The notes: generated from the letters alone by a model not told the origin. DNA of 64,000 bases from Pseudodesulfovibrio cashew (GCF_009762795.1 NZ_CP046400.1:248001-312000); one strand, 5' to 3'. Counted from the first letter of the stretch, positions 53,854 through 62,385 are shown. Numbers and translations: made by a program.

Positions 53854-55017
53854 ATGAAGAAAGGATACTTCGGCGACTTCGGCGGACAGTTCATTCCCGA
53901 GCTGCTCATGCCGCCGCTCATCGAGCTGGAGCAGGCCATGGAGACCATCCTCCCCACCGAGGAGTTCCAGACCCGCTTCACCCACATGCTCAAGGAAAAC
54001 GTGGGCCGCCCCTCGGCCATCACCTACTGCCCTAACCTGTCCAAGGACCTGGGCCTGGACCTCTGGCTCAAGCGCGAGGACCTCAACCACTCGGGCGCGC
54101 ACAAGATCAACAACACCCTGGGCCAGGGACTGCTGGCCAAGATGATGGGCAAGGACGTGCTCCTGGCCGAGACCGGCGCAGGCATGCACGGCGTTGCCAC
54201 CACCGTGGCCGCAGCCATGCTCGACATGAAGGCCGTCATCTACATGGGCGCCACAGACGTGGTTCGCCAGGCCCCCAACGTGGGCCGCATGCGCCTCATG
54301 GGCGCTGAGATCGTAGCCGTCGAGTCCGGCACCAAAACCCTCAAGGACGCCATCAACGAAGCGCTGCGCCGCTGGCTCTCCGACCAGGAGACCACCCACT
54401 ACTGCTTCGGCACCGCAGCCGGGCCGCACCCCTTCCCCACCCTGGTCCGCGAATTCCAGCAGATCATCTCCAAGGAAGCGCGTCAGCAGTTCATGGACCG
54501 CAACGAGGGCAACCTGCCCGACGTGGTCGTGGCCTGCGTGGGCGGCGGCTCCAACGCCATCGGCATGTTCCACAACTTCGTGCCCGACGAGTCCGTCAAG
54601 ATCGTGGGCGTGGAGGCCGCAGGCACGGGCGAGCCGGGCTGCTACAACTCCGCTCCCCTGGACCGGGGTACCGACGGCGTGCTGCACGGCATGATGACCA
54701 AACTGCTTCAGACGGAAGAGGGCCAGATCCTGCCCTCGCACTCCATCGCCCCCGGCCTGGACTATCCCGGCGTGGGCCCGGAGCATGCGGAGCTGCAAGC
54801 TTGCGGACGAGTGGATTACACGACCATCAACGACGGCCAGGCCATTAACGCCTTCAAGCTGCTGTCCAGGCGGGAAGGTATCATCCCGGCGCTGGAGTCC
54901 TCCCACGCCGTGGCCTACGCCATCGAGAACCGGGAGCAGCTGCAAGGCAAGTCCGTGCTCGTCTGCCTGTCCGGCAGGGGCGACAAGGACCTCGGCATCT
55001 TGGACGAGATTTTGTAG
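53854..55017 (+). CDS. trpB: Tryptophan synthase beta chain
   Basis: PLP enzyme joining indole and serine. The 387-residue protein is the TrpB1 type: GDFGGQFIPELLMPPL, the Schiff-base Lys in HSGAHKINN, AETGAGMHGV, the GGGSNAIGMF phosphate site and the HSIAPGLDYPGVGPEH substrate loop. It is preceded by a stable stem-loop and the binding site AAGGAT. A further copy of the dispersed element lies between it and trpA. Confidence 0.97.
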   Translation: MKKGYFGDFGGQFIPELLMPPLIELEQAMETILPTEEFQTRFTHMLKENVGRPSAITYCPNLSKDLGLDLWLKREDLNHSGAHKINNTLGQGLLAKMMGKDVLLAETGAGMHGVATTVAAAMLDMKAVIYMGATDVVRQAPNVGRMRLMGAEIVAVESGTKTLKDAINEALRRWLSDQETTHYCFGTAAGPHPFPTLVREFQQIISKEARQQFMDRNEGNLPDVVVACVGGGSNAIGMFHNFVPDESVKIVGVEAAGTGEPGCYNSAPLDRGTDGVLHGMMTKLLQTEEGQILPSHSIAPGLDYPGVGPEHAELQACGRVDYTTINDGQAINAFKLLSRREGIIPALESSHAVAYAIENREQLQGKSVLVCLSGRGDKDLGILDEIL

Positions 55018-55020
55018 AGG

Positions 55021-55095
55021 GGCGCCTCCCCCGGCTTCCCATCCCCTTTCCCTTCCCAAAATTCTTGGCGCGCTTCGCGTCGTGAGCGGAGGGAT
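55021..55095 (-). repeat. Dispersed intergenic element, copy 4 (between trpB and trpA)
   Basis: On the minus strand GCGAAGCG, CCAAGAATTTTGGGAAGGG, AAAGGGGATGGG and CCGGGGGAGGC keep the order of the element at 45483-45610. It separates trpB from trpA by 129 bases, an unusually wide gap in an otherwise overlapping operon. Confidence 0.55.
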
Positions 55096-55146
55096 GGCTA
55101 GGAGAGGGGAAAACTACAACGAGTTTTACCTTAGTTGGAGATAGAT

Positions 55147-55908
55147 ATGAATCCTATGCAAGTGAAGATAGAAGAGGCCAAGAGCAAGGGGAAGGTGGGG
55201 TTGATTCCCTTCCTGCCCGCGGGATTCCCGAACAGGGAACAGTTCTGGAAGGAGCTGGAGCAGTTGGACAAGGCCGGGGCATCGGTCATCGAGATCGGCA
55301 TGCCCTTCTCAGACCCCGTGGCCGACGGCCCCGTGGTGGAAAAGGCCTCCCTGAAATGCCTGGAGGACGGCATCAACCTGACCTGGATCTTTGACGGGCT
55401 CAAGGAGCGCAAGGGGCAGTTCAATGCCGCGTTGCTGCTCATGGGCTACCTCAACCCGGTATACCAGTACGGACTGGACAAGTTCGGCGCTGACTGCAAG
55501 GCAGCCGGGGTCTCCGGGCTGATCATCGCGGACATGCCCCTGGAGGAATCCGACTTCGTCAAGGAAGCCATCGAGCCGCACGGTGTGGCCCTGGTCCCGC
55601 TGATCGGGCTGAACACCTCCAAGGAGCGTATGAAACTCTATTCCGACGGCGCTTCCGGCTTCTGCTACTTCGTCTCGGTCCTGGGCACCACGGGCCAGCG
55701 CGAGTCCCTGCCCGCAAAGATCAAGGAGAAGCTCAAGGAGGCCAAGGAGGTCTTCGACATCCCCATCGCCCTGGGCTTCGGCATCAAGCACCCGGACCAG
55801 CTCGCCGAGTTCGAGGGGCTCATGGACGCAGCCGTGTTCGGGTCCGCCCTGATCTCGCATATCGAGGCCGGCAATTCGAGCACACAATTCATGGAGCCAT
55901 GGCAGTAA
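55147..55908 (+). CDS. trpA: Tryptophan synthase alpha chain
   Basis: Splits indole-3-glycerol phosphate into indole and glyceraldehyde 3-phosphate. The 253-residue TIM barrel has LIPFLPAGFPN, the catalytic Glu in VIEIGMPFSDPVADGPV, MGYLNPVYQYG, the catalytic Asp in IIADMPLEE, VLGTTGQR, and GFGIKHPDQ at the phosphate site. The start at 55147 has GGAG 6 bases upstream. Last gene of the trp unit, ended by a bidirectional terminator. Confidence 0.95.
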   Translation: MNPMQVKIEEAKSKGKVGLIPFLPAGFPNREQFWKELEQLDKAGASVIEIGMPFSDPVADGPVVEKASLKCLEDGINLTWIFDGLKERKGQFNAALLLMGYLNPVYQYGLDKFGADCKAAGVSGLIIADMPLEESDFVKEAIEPHGVALVPLIGLNTSKERMKLYSDGASGFCYFVSVLGTTGQRESLPAKIKEKLKEAKEVFDIPIALGFGIKHPDQLAEFEGLMDAAVFGSALISHIEAGNSSTQFMEPWQ

Positions 55909-55930
55909 GCCACATATGACCACAAAAAAT

Positions 55931-55961
55931 GGAACAGCCCGGCATGCCGGGCTGTTTTTTT
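55931..55961. terminator. Terminator of the trp operon (bidirectional form)
   Basis: AACAGCCCGGC-AT-GCCGGGCTGTT followed by five further T; A-run on the left side. Confidence 0.95.
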
Positions 55962-56017
55962 GTGTGCGGCAACCGCCTTCCCTTATCTCCGTCTGTGCAC
56001 AACTCTTCCCCAACGGC

Positions 56018-56056
56018 ACAAAAAAACCGAAGGCCCCGTAAAGACTGGGCCTTCGG
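56018..56056 (-). terminator. Terminator of the small Fur-box gene
   Basis: On the minus strand CCGAAGGCCC / GGGCCTTCGG is followed by a run of T (the A-run at 56020-56026). It lies 23 bases after the stop of the 39-codon gene, evidence that the gene is really transcribed. Confidence 0.85.
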
Positions 56057-56078
56057 CTCTTATGCGTTTATTGCATCG

Positions 56079-56198
56079 TTAACTGTCGTCGTTGCTGTCA
56101 CGGTTTTCGTCCTGGCTCTCCGTGATGTTTTCGTCCCACAGCCCGCAGCTGTCGGAAATACAGGAGAGGCACGGTCCGGGGTAATCCATGTTGGGCAT
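56079..56198 (-). CDS. 39-residue acidic three-cysteine protein under a Fur box
   Basis: Start ATG at 56198 with a strong GGAGG 8 bases upstream, stop TAA at 56079. The product has Cys10-x2-Cys13-x4-Cys18 in its first half (PGPCLSCISDSCGLW). Its second half (about 22-39) consists mostly of Asp, Glu, Asn and Ser. It lacks a signal peptide. It has its own promoter region with a Fur box (56279-56297) and its own terminator, so it is a separate unit. Possible roles: a small iron- or cluster-binding protein or a short regulator made under iron limitation. No family recognised. Confidence 0.75.
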   Translation of the reverse strand: MPNMDYPGPCLSCISDSCGLWDENITESQDENRDSNDDS

Positions 56199-56278
56199 AC
56201 TTGCCTCCATTGTCGGAGTATAGGAAAGGCCGGTCAGGCGCTTGGCGGATCGGCCACAGTGTCTAATTTATCTAAATA

Positions 56279-56297
56279 GATAATAAGAATCATTATC
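56279..56297 (-). promoter_or_regulatory. Fur box with overlapping promoter
   Basis: GATAATAAGAATCATTATC agrees with the 19-base Fur consensus GATAATGATAATCATTATC at 17 positions. On the minus strand TTGATA at its edge is a good -35 element with TTAGAT 18 bases later as the -10. It is 80 bases upstream of the small acidic gene on that strand, and no plus-strand gene is nearby. Confidence 0.8.
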
Positions 56298-56329
56298 AAG
56301 CTGGCAAGAGCATTACCTGGAAAATCGAC

Positions 56330-56356
56330 AAAAAAAAGCCCGGTTGTTCCGGGCTT
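56330..56356 (-). terminator. Intrinsic terminator of the TPR gene
   Basis: AAGCCCGG / CCGGGCTT around AACAA on the minus strand, followed by seven T, about 27 bases after the stop. Confidence 0.85.
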
Positions 56357-56382
56357 CGCTTTTCAACAGACTGAAACTGCTA

Positions 56383-57111
56383 TTAAAAATTTTTCCTGCA
56401 ATATTTTAGGAATTTTTGAGCCTCCACAAAGCTCGGATTGATCTCCAGGGCGGTCTCAAGATTTTTGACGCACTCGGTGTTCAAGCCCTTTTCGAAATAG
56501 ACGCGGGCAAGATTGAAGTAGACGTTTTCGTCGTTGTCCACCAACTCCAGGGATTTCCGGTAATAGCGGATGGACTCGTCGTAATGGCCGTTTTTCCGCA
56601 GGCTGATGCCGAATCGGTTGAATTTCTGCCTATGTTCGAAGGAAAACGCTTCTGGCAGGCCCATGAGAGTATCGAGCACGTTCTTGAGCTTGGAGAACTC
56701 CTTCTTTTCCGAGTAGACCTCGCCCAAACCGTAGTTGGCGTCGACGTTCTTGTCGTCGATCATCAGCGCCTTGAGAAACTGCGACTCGGCCTCGTCCAGA
56801 TCGCCGTTGGCAAAGGCCTCCTCACCCTGCGCCACTTTCCGCGACAGGGTTTCCAGCGCCGGGACCGTATGCAGACGGTAATAGGTGGGCTCCGGCGTGT
56901 ACTGCTTGAGGAAGTCCAACCGCTTCAGTTCCGTCCGAACGCCGGACGGGACGTGGTGCTGGTTGAGAGGCTGGACCTCGAAGTTGTCGACGGACAACTG
57001 GCGAGCATACCAATAGGTTATGTTCTCGTGCTTCTCCTGGGTCCCGCCGGTACCGATGTCGGCCTGGAGCTGAAGGGAGTACACGCCGAGTATATGTGGA
57101 TAATCACTCAA
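56383..57111 (-). CDS. Tetratricopeptide repeat protein
   Basis: The 242-residue soluble protein starts with TTG and has GGAG 8 bases upstream. The first 80 residues (HILGVYSLQLQADIGTGGT and ITYWYARQLSVDNFEVQPL) form a domain without a name I recognise. From about 90 the sequence is TPR: GEEAFANGDLDEAESQFLKA, GLGEVYSEKKEF, YDESIRYYRKSLELVD and VYFNLARVYFEKG. It ends ALEINPSFVEAQKFL. No signal peptide. It is a single-gene unit with its own terminator. Its role is unknown. Confidence 0.8.
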   Translation of the reverse strand: MSDYPHILGVYSLQLQADIGTGGTQEKHENITYWYARQLSVDNFEVQPLNQHHVPSGVRTELKRLDFLKQYTPEPTYYRLHTVPALETLSRKVAQGEEAFANGDLDEAESQFLKALMIDDKNVDANYGLGEVYSEKKEFSKLKNVLDTLMGLPEAFSFEHRQKFNRFGISLRKNGHYDESIRYYRKSLELVDNDENVYFNLARVYFEKGLNTECVKNLETALEINPSFVEAQKFLKYCRKNF

Positions 57112-57252
57112 AATCGAATCTCCGTTAAAGAGGGATTGCGGTGGCCGGTTCAGCCCAGAGACTGTCGGCCATAGGCACCTGATTATCTATCGCAGGTACA
57201 ATTGAAAATCAATTATTCATATGTACCCATGAACTTTGCCCCAGCAGACACA

Positions 57253-57366
57253 CCCCGGGAATGCGAACCGGGGGATTGAAGAAGGCCTGAGGAGATCTCC
57301 GCGGAAGGCTCAAACTTTCGATCAGGTCATTATCAGGCAGCCAGAGAGCCCCCTTTCGGGGGCTCT
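57253..57366. other. Structured intergenic segment
   Basis: The 308-base gap 57112-57419 has no gene. It contains CCCCGG / CCGGGG (57253-57273), the palindrome GGAGATCTCC and AGAGCCCCC-TTTC-GGGGGCTCT (57345-57366). The last may end the minus-strand tadE-tadG transcript, although it has no T-run. Confidence 0.4.
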
Positions 57367-57419
57367 ACAAGGAGGAGTTGAAAACGGCGTAACGCCTTGG
57401 AGGGTTCTATCGGGAGAGG

Positions 57420-57887
57420 TTAATCACCGCATGGCTTCCATGGTTCGTTGAGCTTCCGGTCCTGCCCGGTCAGTTCAATTACTTCGGGGAAAACACCGCT
57501 CAGGAAGGGAGTGAAGGGATGGTATGCATAGACCACGGCCACTTCCACCAGTTGGCAGGGGCCTCCGGCGCTGCCTTCGGAACCGCTGCCGTTGGCATTG
57601 GTCGAGGGCCAGGACGTGACCGTGACCTCCTTCTCGCCGCTCAATACGGCGAGCCCATTTTCGGTGACCGAAATGATCTGGGAGACACGAGTGCCCTCCT
57701 CCTCGCCCTGACCTGTCGAAGCGAACCGGGCCCCGGACTGGGCCGCCTTCTGGATGGTCAGCCAGGAATAAAACAGGGAGCCGAACTCTATCAGGCCCAT
57801 GGTCAGCACGAAGAGCAGGGGCATGACCAGGGCGAATTCGACGGAACTGACGCCCCTGCGGCGATCGGTAAAGTTGCGTTTGCTCAT
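57420..57887 (-). CDS. TadE-like pseudopilin (third gene of the minus-strand Tad unit)
   Basis: The 155-residue protein has the TadE signature: a short basic N terminus, then GVSSVEFALVMPLLFVLTMGLIEFG (quoted in part as GVSSVEFALVMP), i.e. a Gly followed after four residues by Glu5-Phe6 and a membrane segment as in prepilin-like proteins. TadE/F proteins are processed by the prepilin peptidase and are needed for Flp pilus assembly. The start at 57887 has AAGGGGGA upstream. The mature part is about 110 residues with one Cys pair. It follows the TadG-like gene by 10 bases. Confidence 0.85.
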   Translation of the reverse strand: MSKRNFTDRRRGVSSVEFALVMPLLFVLTMGLIEFGSLFYSWLTIQKAAQSGARFASTGQGEEEGTRVSQIISVTENGLAVLSGEKEVTVTSWPSTNANGSGSEGSAGGPCQLVEVAVVYAYHPFTPFLSGVFPEVIELTGQDRKLNEPWKPCGD

Positions 57888-57897
57888 GTTGTCCCCC

Positions 57898-59118
57898 TTA
57901 GTTGAGAAGCCGCCAGCCAAGCTGCCTGCCGATCTTCTTGAACACGTCCGGAATGTCATAGACAGAGGGCGCGTCGAAGTAATGGTCGTCCGTGCCCGCC
58001 TTGCTGGAGGCGATCTGCTTCATGAGGTTGATGTCGACGTTATCGGAGGCACCGAACCGGATGGCGAAGATTTCGATGCCGGCGTCCTTGGCCGCCTGCG
58101 CCTCGGCGAGCATCTGCGTATTGAGGACGCCCCCGTCCTCGCAGTGGGACAGGTCGTCGCCCATGCGGAAATAAGCGTTGGTCCAATAGTTGTTGGGGCG
58201 GTAGTAAGCGCGGTAGGTCCCGCCGCACTCGCCGTCCTCGGTATCGCCGTCGGTAAGCACGATCATGACCTTGCGGTAGTCGTCCTTGTCGCCGCCTTCG
58301 GTATAAGGCGCTTCGGGAGTCAGCACGTGACGGCCCCACTTGATCCCCTCGGGAATGACCGTACCCGAGGAGTTGCCCGTCGCGGTCTGGCGGTTGATGG
58401 CCTCGATGACATCCGCCTTGTCTCCCGAAAGAGGCATGGTTTCCGGGATGCTGGAGCAGGTGTCCATGTCGATCCGATCGCGATAATAGTAGGGAAGCGC
58501 ATAGTACTCATCCATGAAGTCTTCATGCAGCCCTGTTTCGTTGACCGAGCCATCGGCGTTGCGGCAGCCTGCATCCTGTCCGTCCACGCCTGCGCCGATA
58601 CGGACCTTGCCCCGGAAGGGCACCACGCCGACCTTGGTGTCGGCAGAGGCCCCGTCGGGCATGAGCAGATCGGTCAGTTCGATGGAAGCCTCTTTGACCA
58701 GGGTAATGGGCGTGCCCTTCATGGAACCCGAGTTATCAACCACGAAGACGACCTCGAGCTTGTTGAAGCCTGCGGCTGCCGAGGCCTCGACCCACTGGTT
58801 GCCGATGCCCAAAATCTTCATGAGGACGAGCTTGACCTCGGCCTTGCCCTTGACCACCACCGAGCGCACTTCCGTGCCGGGCGTGACGGTCTCGACCTCG
58901 GCCTCAGGCATGTTCACGGCCAGCATGTCCGTGACGGCCTGGCTCACCAGCCCCTTGTCCAGATTGGGATCATAGGGCAGCTGCAGGGAACCGGCCAGGG
59001 CCGCCGCATCCACAGCGGTCTGCAGGCGGGTATGGGTCACGTACATGTTACCCATGTCGATGGCCAACCCGGCCACTCCCAGCAGTACGGGGAGCAGGAG
59101 CGCCACGATGGTGCTCAT
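57898..59118 (-). CDS. TadG-like protein with a von Willebrand A domain
   Basis: The 406-residue protein begins with a TadG/TadE-type N-terminal membrane segment (TIVALLLPVLLGVAGLAIDMG, then RLQTAVDAAALAGS). It has a periplasmic von Willebrand A domain with the metal site DNSGS (128-132) and a later TDGDTEDGECG (MIDAS Asp). This is the secreted Tad pilus protein that anchors or assembles pili. The start at 59118 has a poor binding site; an RRG just before suggests the native protein may start a little earlier, at a non-ATG codon. It lies 19 bases after the tadE-like gene. Confidence 0.85.
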   Translation of the reverse strand: MSTIVALLLPVLLGVAGLAIDMGNMYVTHTRLQTAVDAAALAGSLQLPYDPNLDKGLVSQAVTDMLAVNMPEAEVETVTPGTEVRSVVVKGKAEVKLVLMKILGIGNQWVEASAAAGFNKLEVVFVVDNSGSMKGTPITLVKEASIELTDLLMPDGASADTKVGVVPFRGKVRIGAGVDGQDAGCRNADGSVNETGLHEDFMDEYYALPYYYRDRIDMDTCSSIPETMPLSGDKADVIEAINRQTATGNSSGTVIPEGIKWGRHVLTPEAPYTEGGDKDDYRKVMIVLTDGDTEDGECGGTYRAYYRPNNYWTNAYFRMGDDLSHCEDGGVLNTQMLAEAQAAKDAGIEIFAIRFGASDNVDINLMKQIASSKAGTDDHYFDAPSVYDIPDVFKKIGRQLGWRLLN

Positions 59119-59137
59119 TGCGCCCCGGCGGCCCGGG

Positions 59138-59524
59138 TCAGGGCAGAGGCATTGTCGTCTGGGCGACGATCTGAAGAGTCTGCTGACCTGTGAGCATTTC
59201 AAGGGCATCTTCGCCAAAGGGCTGGTAGTCATATGCAACCTCGACGGTAACGGTGTTTTGTCCCGCGTCGGTGGACACGGACGTGGACAGGAATTGCGGG
59301 TCAAGTTCGTCGGTCACGGCCTTGACCAGGGCCTCGATGTCGGAGGTCTCTCCGTCCATGAGCGCGAGCCTGGCTCCTTCGCGGCTGGCTTCCACCAGGT
59401 TCGAATAGGCGTGCATGGCATTGGCTCCCTCGACCAGAAGGAGAAACAACAGCGCCACGGCCGGAAGCATCAGGGCGAATTCCACTGCCGCCAGCCCCTT
59501 TCGGGATTTGTCCGTCTTCCTCAT
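59138..59524 (-). CDS. TadE-like pseudopilin (first gene of the minus-strand Tad unit)
   Basis: The 128-residue protein has the TadE N terminus: RKGLAAVEFALMLPAVALLFLLL with Gly before a Glu-Phe pair (quoted in part as KGLAAVEFALMLP), then a helix and a small periplasmic domain (ANAMHAYSNLVEASREGARLAL). An AAGGAGAT site lies before the ATG. It is transcribed away from the sigma-54 regulator gene, with a 257-base control region between. Confidence 0.88.
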   Translation of the reverse strand: MRKTDKSRKGLAAVEFALMLPAVALLFLLLVEGANAMHAYSNLVEASREGARLALMDGETSDIEALVKAVTDELDPQFLSTSVSTDAGQNTVTVEVAYDYQPFGEDALEMLTGQQTLQIVAQTTMPLP

Positions 59525-59781
59525 CGCCGATCTCCTTATTTGGTTTCCTTACATGTGCGGCAAAGCGCACGGCACGGTTTAAGCAACCTATATGCCGAAG
59601 TATTCATCCAATTCACGGAAATACAATTCAACTGTCAGATTTTACTCCCAAAAAAAATTTGTGACCAAACACTTGTTTCATCCGTATTTCTTGGGTGAAC
59701 CAATAAATATCTATTTTTTGTGGACACTCGGCATAAACCATGTATGCTATAGACTCAGGGAAGGATGAAGAGGAAAACCCA

Positions 59782-61173
59782 ATGCCGGAAAAAATTCTCA
59801 TAGTCGACGACGACCGCGCCTTCCAAGGCATGCTGGTGGAGGCCCTTACCGACAAGGGCTATGAGGTCGACACCGCATCCACAGCCGAGGACGGCATCAA
59901 GAAGGCGGCGAGCGCGTCCTTCGACCTGATCCTGCACGACATCAAGCTGCCGGGCATGTCCGGGCTGGATGCCCTGCCCCACCTGGCCGAGGCCGCACCC
60001 GGCGTGGACGTCATCGTCATGACCGGCTACGCCTCCAAGGACTCCGGGGTCCAGGCCATGCAGCGCGGGGCCTACGACTACTTCACCAAGCCCTTCTCCC
60101 TCTCGGAGATGGAGGTGGTCGTCCGCAGAGCCATGGAAAAGCGGCGCATGCAGGAAGAGTTGAGCGAACTCAAGAAACGCGGCAAGACCAGTCCTCTCAA
60201 CGACATCATCGGTCAGTCCCCGCCCATGCTCGCCATCAAGGAGCGTATCGCCCGAGTGGCCGAACTCAACGCCGACGTCCTGATCATGGGCGAAACCGGC
60301 ACCGGCAAGGAGCTGGTCTCGGACACCATCCACGCCATGAGCAAGCGGGCCAAGGGGCCTTTCATCAAGATCAACTGCGCGGCCATCCCGGAAAACCTCA
60401 TTGAGAGCGAATTGTTCGGCCACGAAAAGGGCGCCTTCACCGGGGCGGCCGCGGCCAAGCAGGGCAAGTTCGAGCAGGCCAAGGGCGGCTCCATCCTGCT
60501 CGACGAACTGGGTGAGATGCCCCTGCACCTCCAACCCAAACTGCTCCGGGCCGTGGAACAAAAACAGGCCGAGCGCCTGGGCGGTACCAAGCCCATCAAA
60601 TATGATGTGCGCATCATCGCCGCCACCAACCGCAACCTGGAAGAAAAAATCGAGGCCGGAGAGTTCCGCAGCGATCTATACTATAGACTGAATGTGGCCA
60701 CTCTCATCCTCCCCCCCCTGCGCGAGCGCAAATCCGATCTGCCGCAACTGGCCGACTTCTTTTTGGAGCGGGCAAACCGCCGCCTGGGAACGGACATTGC
60801 GGGCATCTCGGCGGAAGCCATGGAGATTTTCTTCAACTACGATTGGCCGGGCAACGTACGCCAGTTCGCCAACGCCGTGGAACGCGCCGCCATCTTCTGC
60901 GCCTCGTCCATGATCACCGCCGCCGAGGTGGACCAGGCATTCTCCAACAAACAGCCTGAACAGGACGCCCAGCAGCAGCCCGCCCTGCCTGAAACCGACC
61001 TGCCTCTCAAGCAGGCGCTGATCCAATACGAGCGATATCTCATCGAAAACGCCCTGCGCCGGGCCGGGGGCACCCAGACCGACGCAGCCGACACTTTGGG
61101 CATCTCCGCCAAGAACCTCTGGAACAAATTACAGAAGCACGGCATAGATCCTGCACAATTCAAGTTGCGCTAG
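59782..61173 (+). CDS. Sigma-54-dependent response regulator (NtrC family)
   Basis: Response regulator of 463 residues. A receiver domain (1-120) has phosphoacceptor Asp53 in LILHDIKLPG, Thr81 and Lys103. The AAA+ sigma-54 activation domain (about 140-370) has Walker A GETGTGKE (170-177) and the sigma-54 contact loop GAFTGA (217-222). A Fis-type helix-turn-helix (about 425-460; TDAADTLGISAKNLWNKL) follows. It can therefore drive the -24/-12 promoter at 63318. No histidine kinase is adjacent. Start at 59782 with GAGGAAAA upstream. Confidence 0.95.
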   Translation: MPEKILIVDDDRAFQGMLVEALTDKGYEVDTASTAEDGIKKAASASFDLILHDIKLPGMSGLDALPHLAEAAPGVDVIVMTGYASKDSGVQAMQRGAYDYFTKPFSLSEMEVVVRRAMEKRRMQEELSELKKRGKTSPLNDIIGQSPPMLAIKERIARVAELNADVLIMGETGTGKELVSDTIHAMSKRAKGPFIKINCAAIPENLIESELFGHEKGAFTGAAAAKQGKFEQAKGGSILLDELGEMPLHLQPKLLRAVEQKQAERLGGTKPIKYDVRIIAATNRNLEEKIEAGEFRSDLYYRLNVATLILPPLRERKSDLPQLADFFLERANRRLGTDIAGISAEAMEIFFNYDWPGNVRQFANAVERAAIFCASSMITAAEVDQAFSNKQPEQDAQQQPALPETDLPLKQALIQYERYLIENALRRAGGTQTDAADTLGISAKNLWNKLQKHGIDPAQFKLR

Positions 61174-61188
61174 CGCCGCCCTCATATT

Positions 61189-61205
61189 TTCCACTTTTCG
61201 TGGAA
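61189..61205. promoter_or_regulatory. TCCAC-N5-GTGGA dyad upstream of the phosphatase gene
   Basis: TTCCAC-TTTTC-GTGGAA, 17 bases with the same geometry as the perfect palindrome at 63195-63211. Possible binding site for the adjacent NtrC-type regulator. No -24/-12 promoter was found between it and the phosphatase gene. Confidence 0.5.
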
Positions 61206-61250
61206 TAGTGGCGGCCCCACATGCAACCGAATACAAGGATCAGGACCGCC

Positions 61251-62375
61251 ATGCACGACATAACCAGAGCTCCGGCCGCACGCCCGGCCGAAATCGCAGC
61301 TCACCATATCCGAACCGTTGCCGCGTCCCTGCTGGACAGCCTTTGGCGGCACCGTTTCCTGGCTGCGCTCAGCGCGGTCTACGCGCTTTTCTGCGGGCCT
61401 TTCGCCAAAATGTTCGGGGTGGAGCACCTCGTGGATTACTCCGTCGGCGGCCAAGTGGGGATTTATCTCATGATCCTGACCCTGGTCTGCTTCCTGATCC
61501 TCCACTGCCTGCGCACCCAGTGGCGTGACCGCCCAAAACGGCTCCTGCCCCATGTCGCCAAAAGTCTGAAAAACGATTTTCTCAGCTATGACAGATTGTT
61601 CCATGGCATCATCGCCATCGCCTGTCTCTATCTGCTCATGGCGGTCTTTTCGAACTACAAACGGATGATCCCGTTCGTCGTGCCCTTCCACCTGGACGCC
61701 TTTCTCCACAACCTGGACAAAACGCTTCATTTCGGCATGGAACCGTGGCGGCTGCTCCAGCCCCTGCTGGGCCATCCCCTGATCTCCTTCGCCATCAACT
61801 TCCTCTACAATATCTGGCTCTTCCTCGTGGTCATGGTCTTCTACTGGCAGGCTTTTTCACGCAAGGATCCGGCCCTGCGCATGCAGTTCCTCTCCTCCTT
61901 CCTGCTTTGCTGGGTGATCGTCGGCACGGTCGCGGCCACCCTGCTCTCCTCTGCCGGGCCCTGCTTCTACGGCCTCGTAACCAGTGGTGCCGACCCGTAC
62001 GCGCCGCTCATGGACTACCTGCGCACCGCCAACGAGACCTACCCCATCTGGGCGCTGAGCATTCAGGACACCCTTTACCAAAGCTACACCCAGAGTTCGC
62101 TCACTGTGGTTTCGGGCATTTCGGCCATGCCGAGCATGCACATTTCCATCGCCACGCTCATGGCGCTGCTGGGGTGGCGCATCGGACGCGTGGCAGGATG
62201 GGGCTTCACCGCCTATTGCGGCTGCATAATGCTCGGCTCGGTCCATCTGGGCTGGCATTATGCCGTCGACGGATATGTATCCGTGATAATGACCCTCGCC
62301 ATCTGGCACGCTTGCGGATGGTTCACCGGAAGAGCGTCCGGCAACGAGCCGAAGACCCTCTCCGCAACCCTGTAA
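61251..62375 (+). CDS. PAP2-family membrane phosphatase, Aur1/Ipt1-like
   Basis: A protein of about 374 residues with six or more membrane segments and the PAP2 catalytic motifs SAMPSMHIS and SVHLGWHYAVDGY near the C terminus; the first motif is unusual in lacking the KxxxxxxRP segment. The long N-terminal part with LDKTLH and FLYNIWLF is typical of the Aur1/Ipt1-like PAP2_3 family. Likely substrate: a lipid phosphate or an inositol-phosphate headgroup. The start at 61251 has AGGA 5 bases upstream; an earlier ATG (61221) is possible. It lies between the pilus regulator and pilin gene 1 on the same strand. Confidence 0.78.
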   Translation: MHDITRAPAARPAEIAAHHIRTVAASLLDSLWRHRFLAALSAVYALFCGPFAKMFGVEHLVDYSVGGQVGIYLMILTLVCFLILHCLRTQWRDRPKRLLPHVAKSLKNDFLSYDRLFHGIIAIACLYLLMAVFSNYKRMIPFVVPFHLDAFLHNLDKTLHFGMEPWRLLQPLLGHPLISFAINFLYNIWLFLVVMVFYWQAFSRKDPALRMQFLSSFLLCWVIVGTVAATLLSSAGPCFYGLVTSGADPYAPLMDYLRTANETYPIWALSIQDTLYQSYTQSSLTVVSGISAMPSMHISIATLMALLGWRIGRVAGWGFTAYCGCIMLGSVHLGWHYAVDGYVSVIMTLAIWHACGWFTGRASGNEPKTLSATL

Positions 62376-62385
62376 CGGAGGCAAC

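Noticed and set aside
57280-57350. Faint resemblance to a glycine riboswitch (GCGGAAGG ... CAGGCA)
   Set aside because: The core bases are incomplete and no plus-strand gene follows; judged coincidental.
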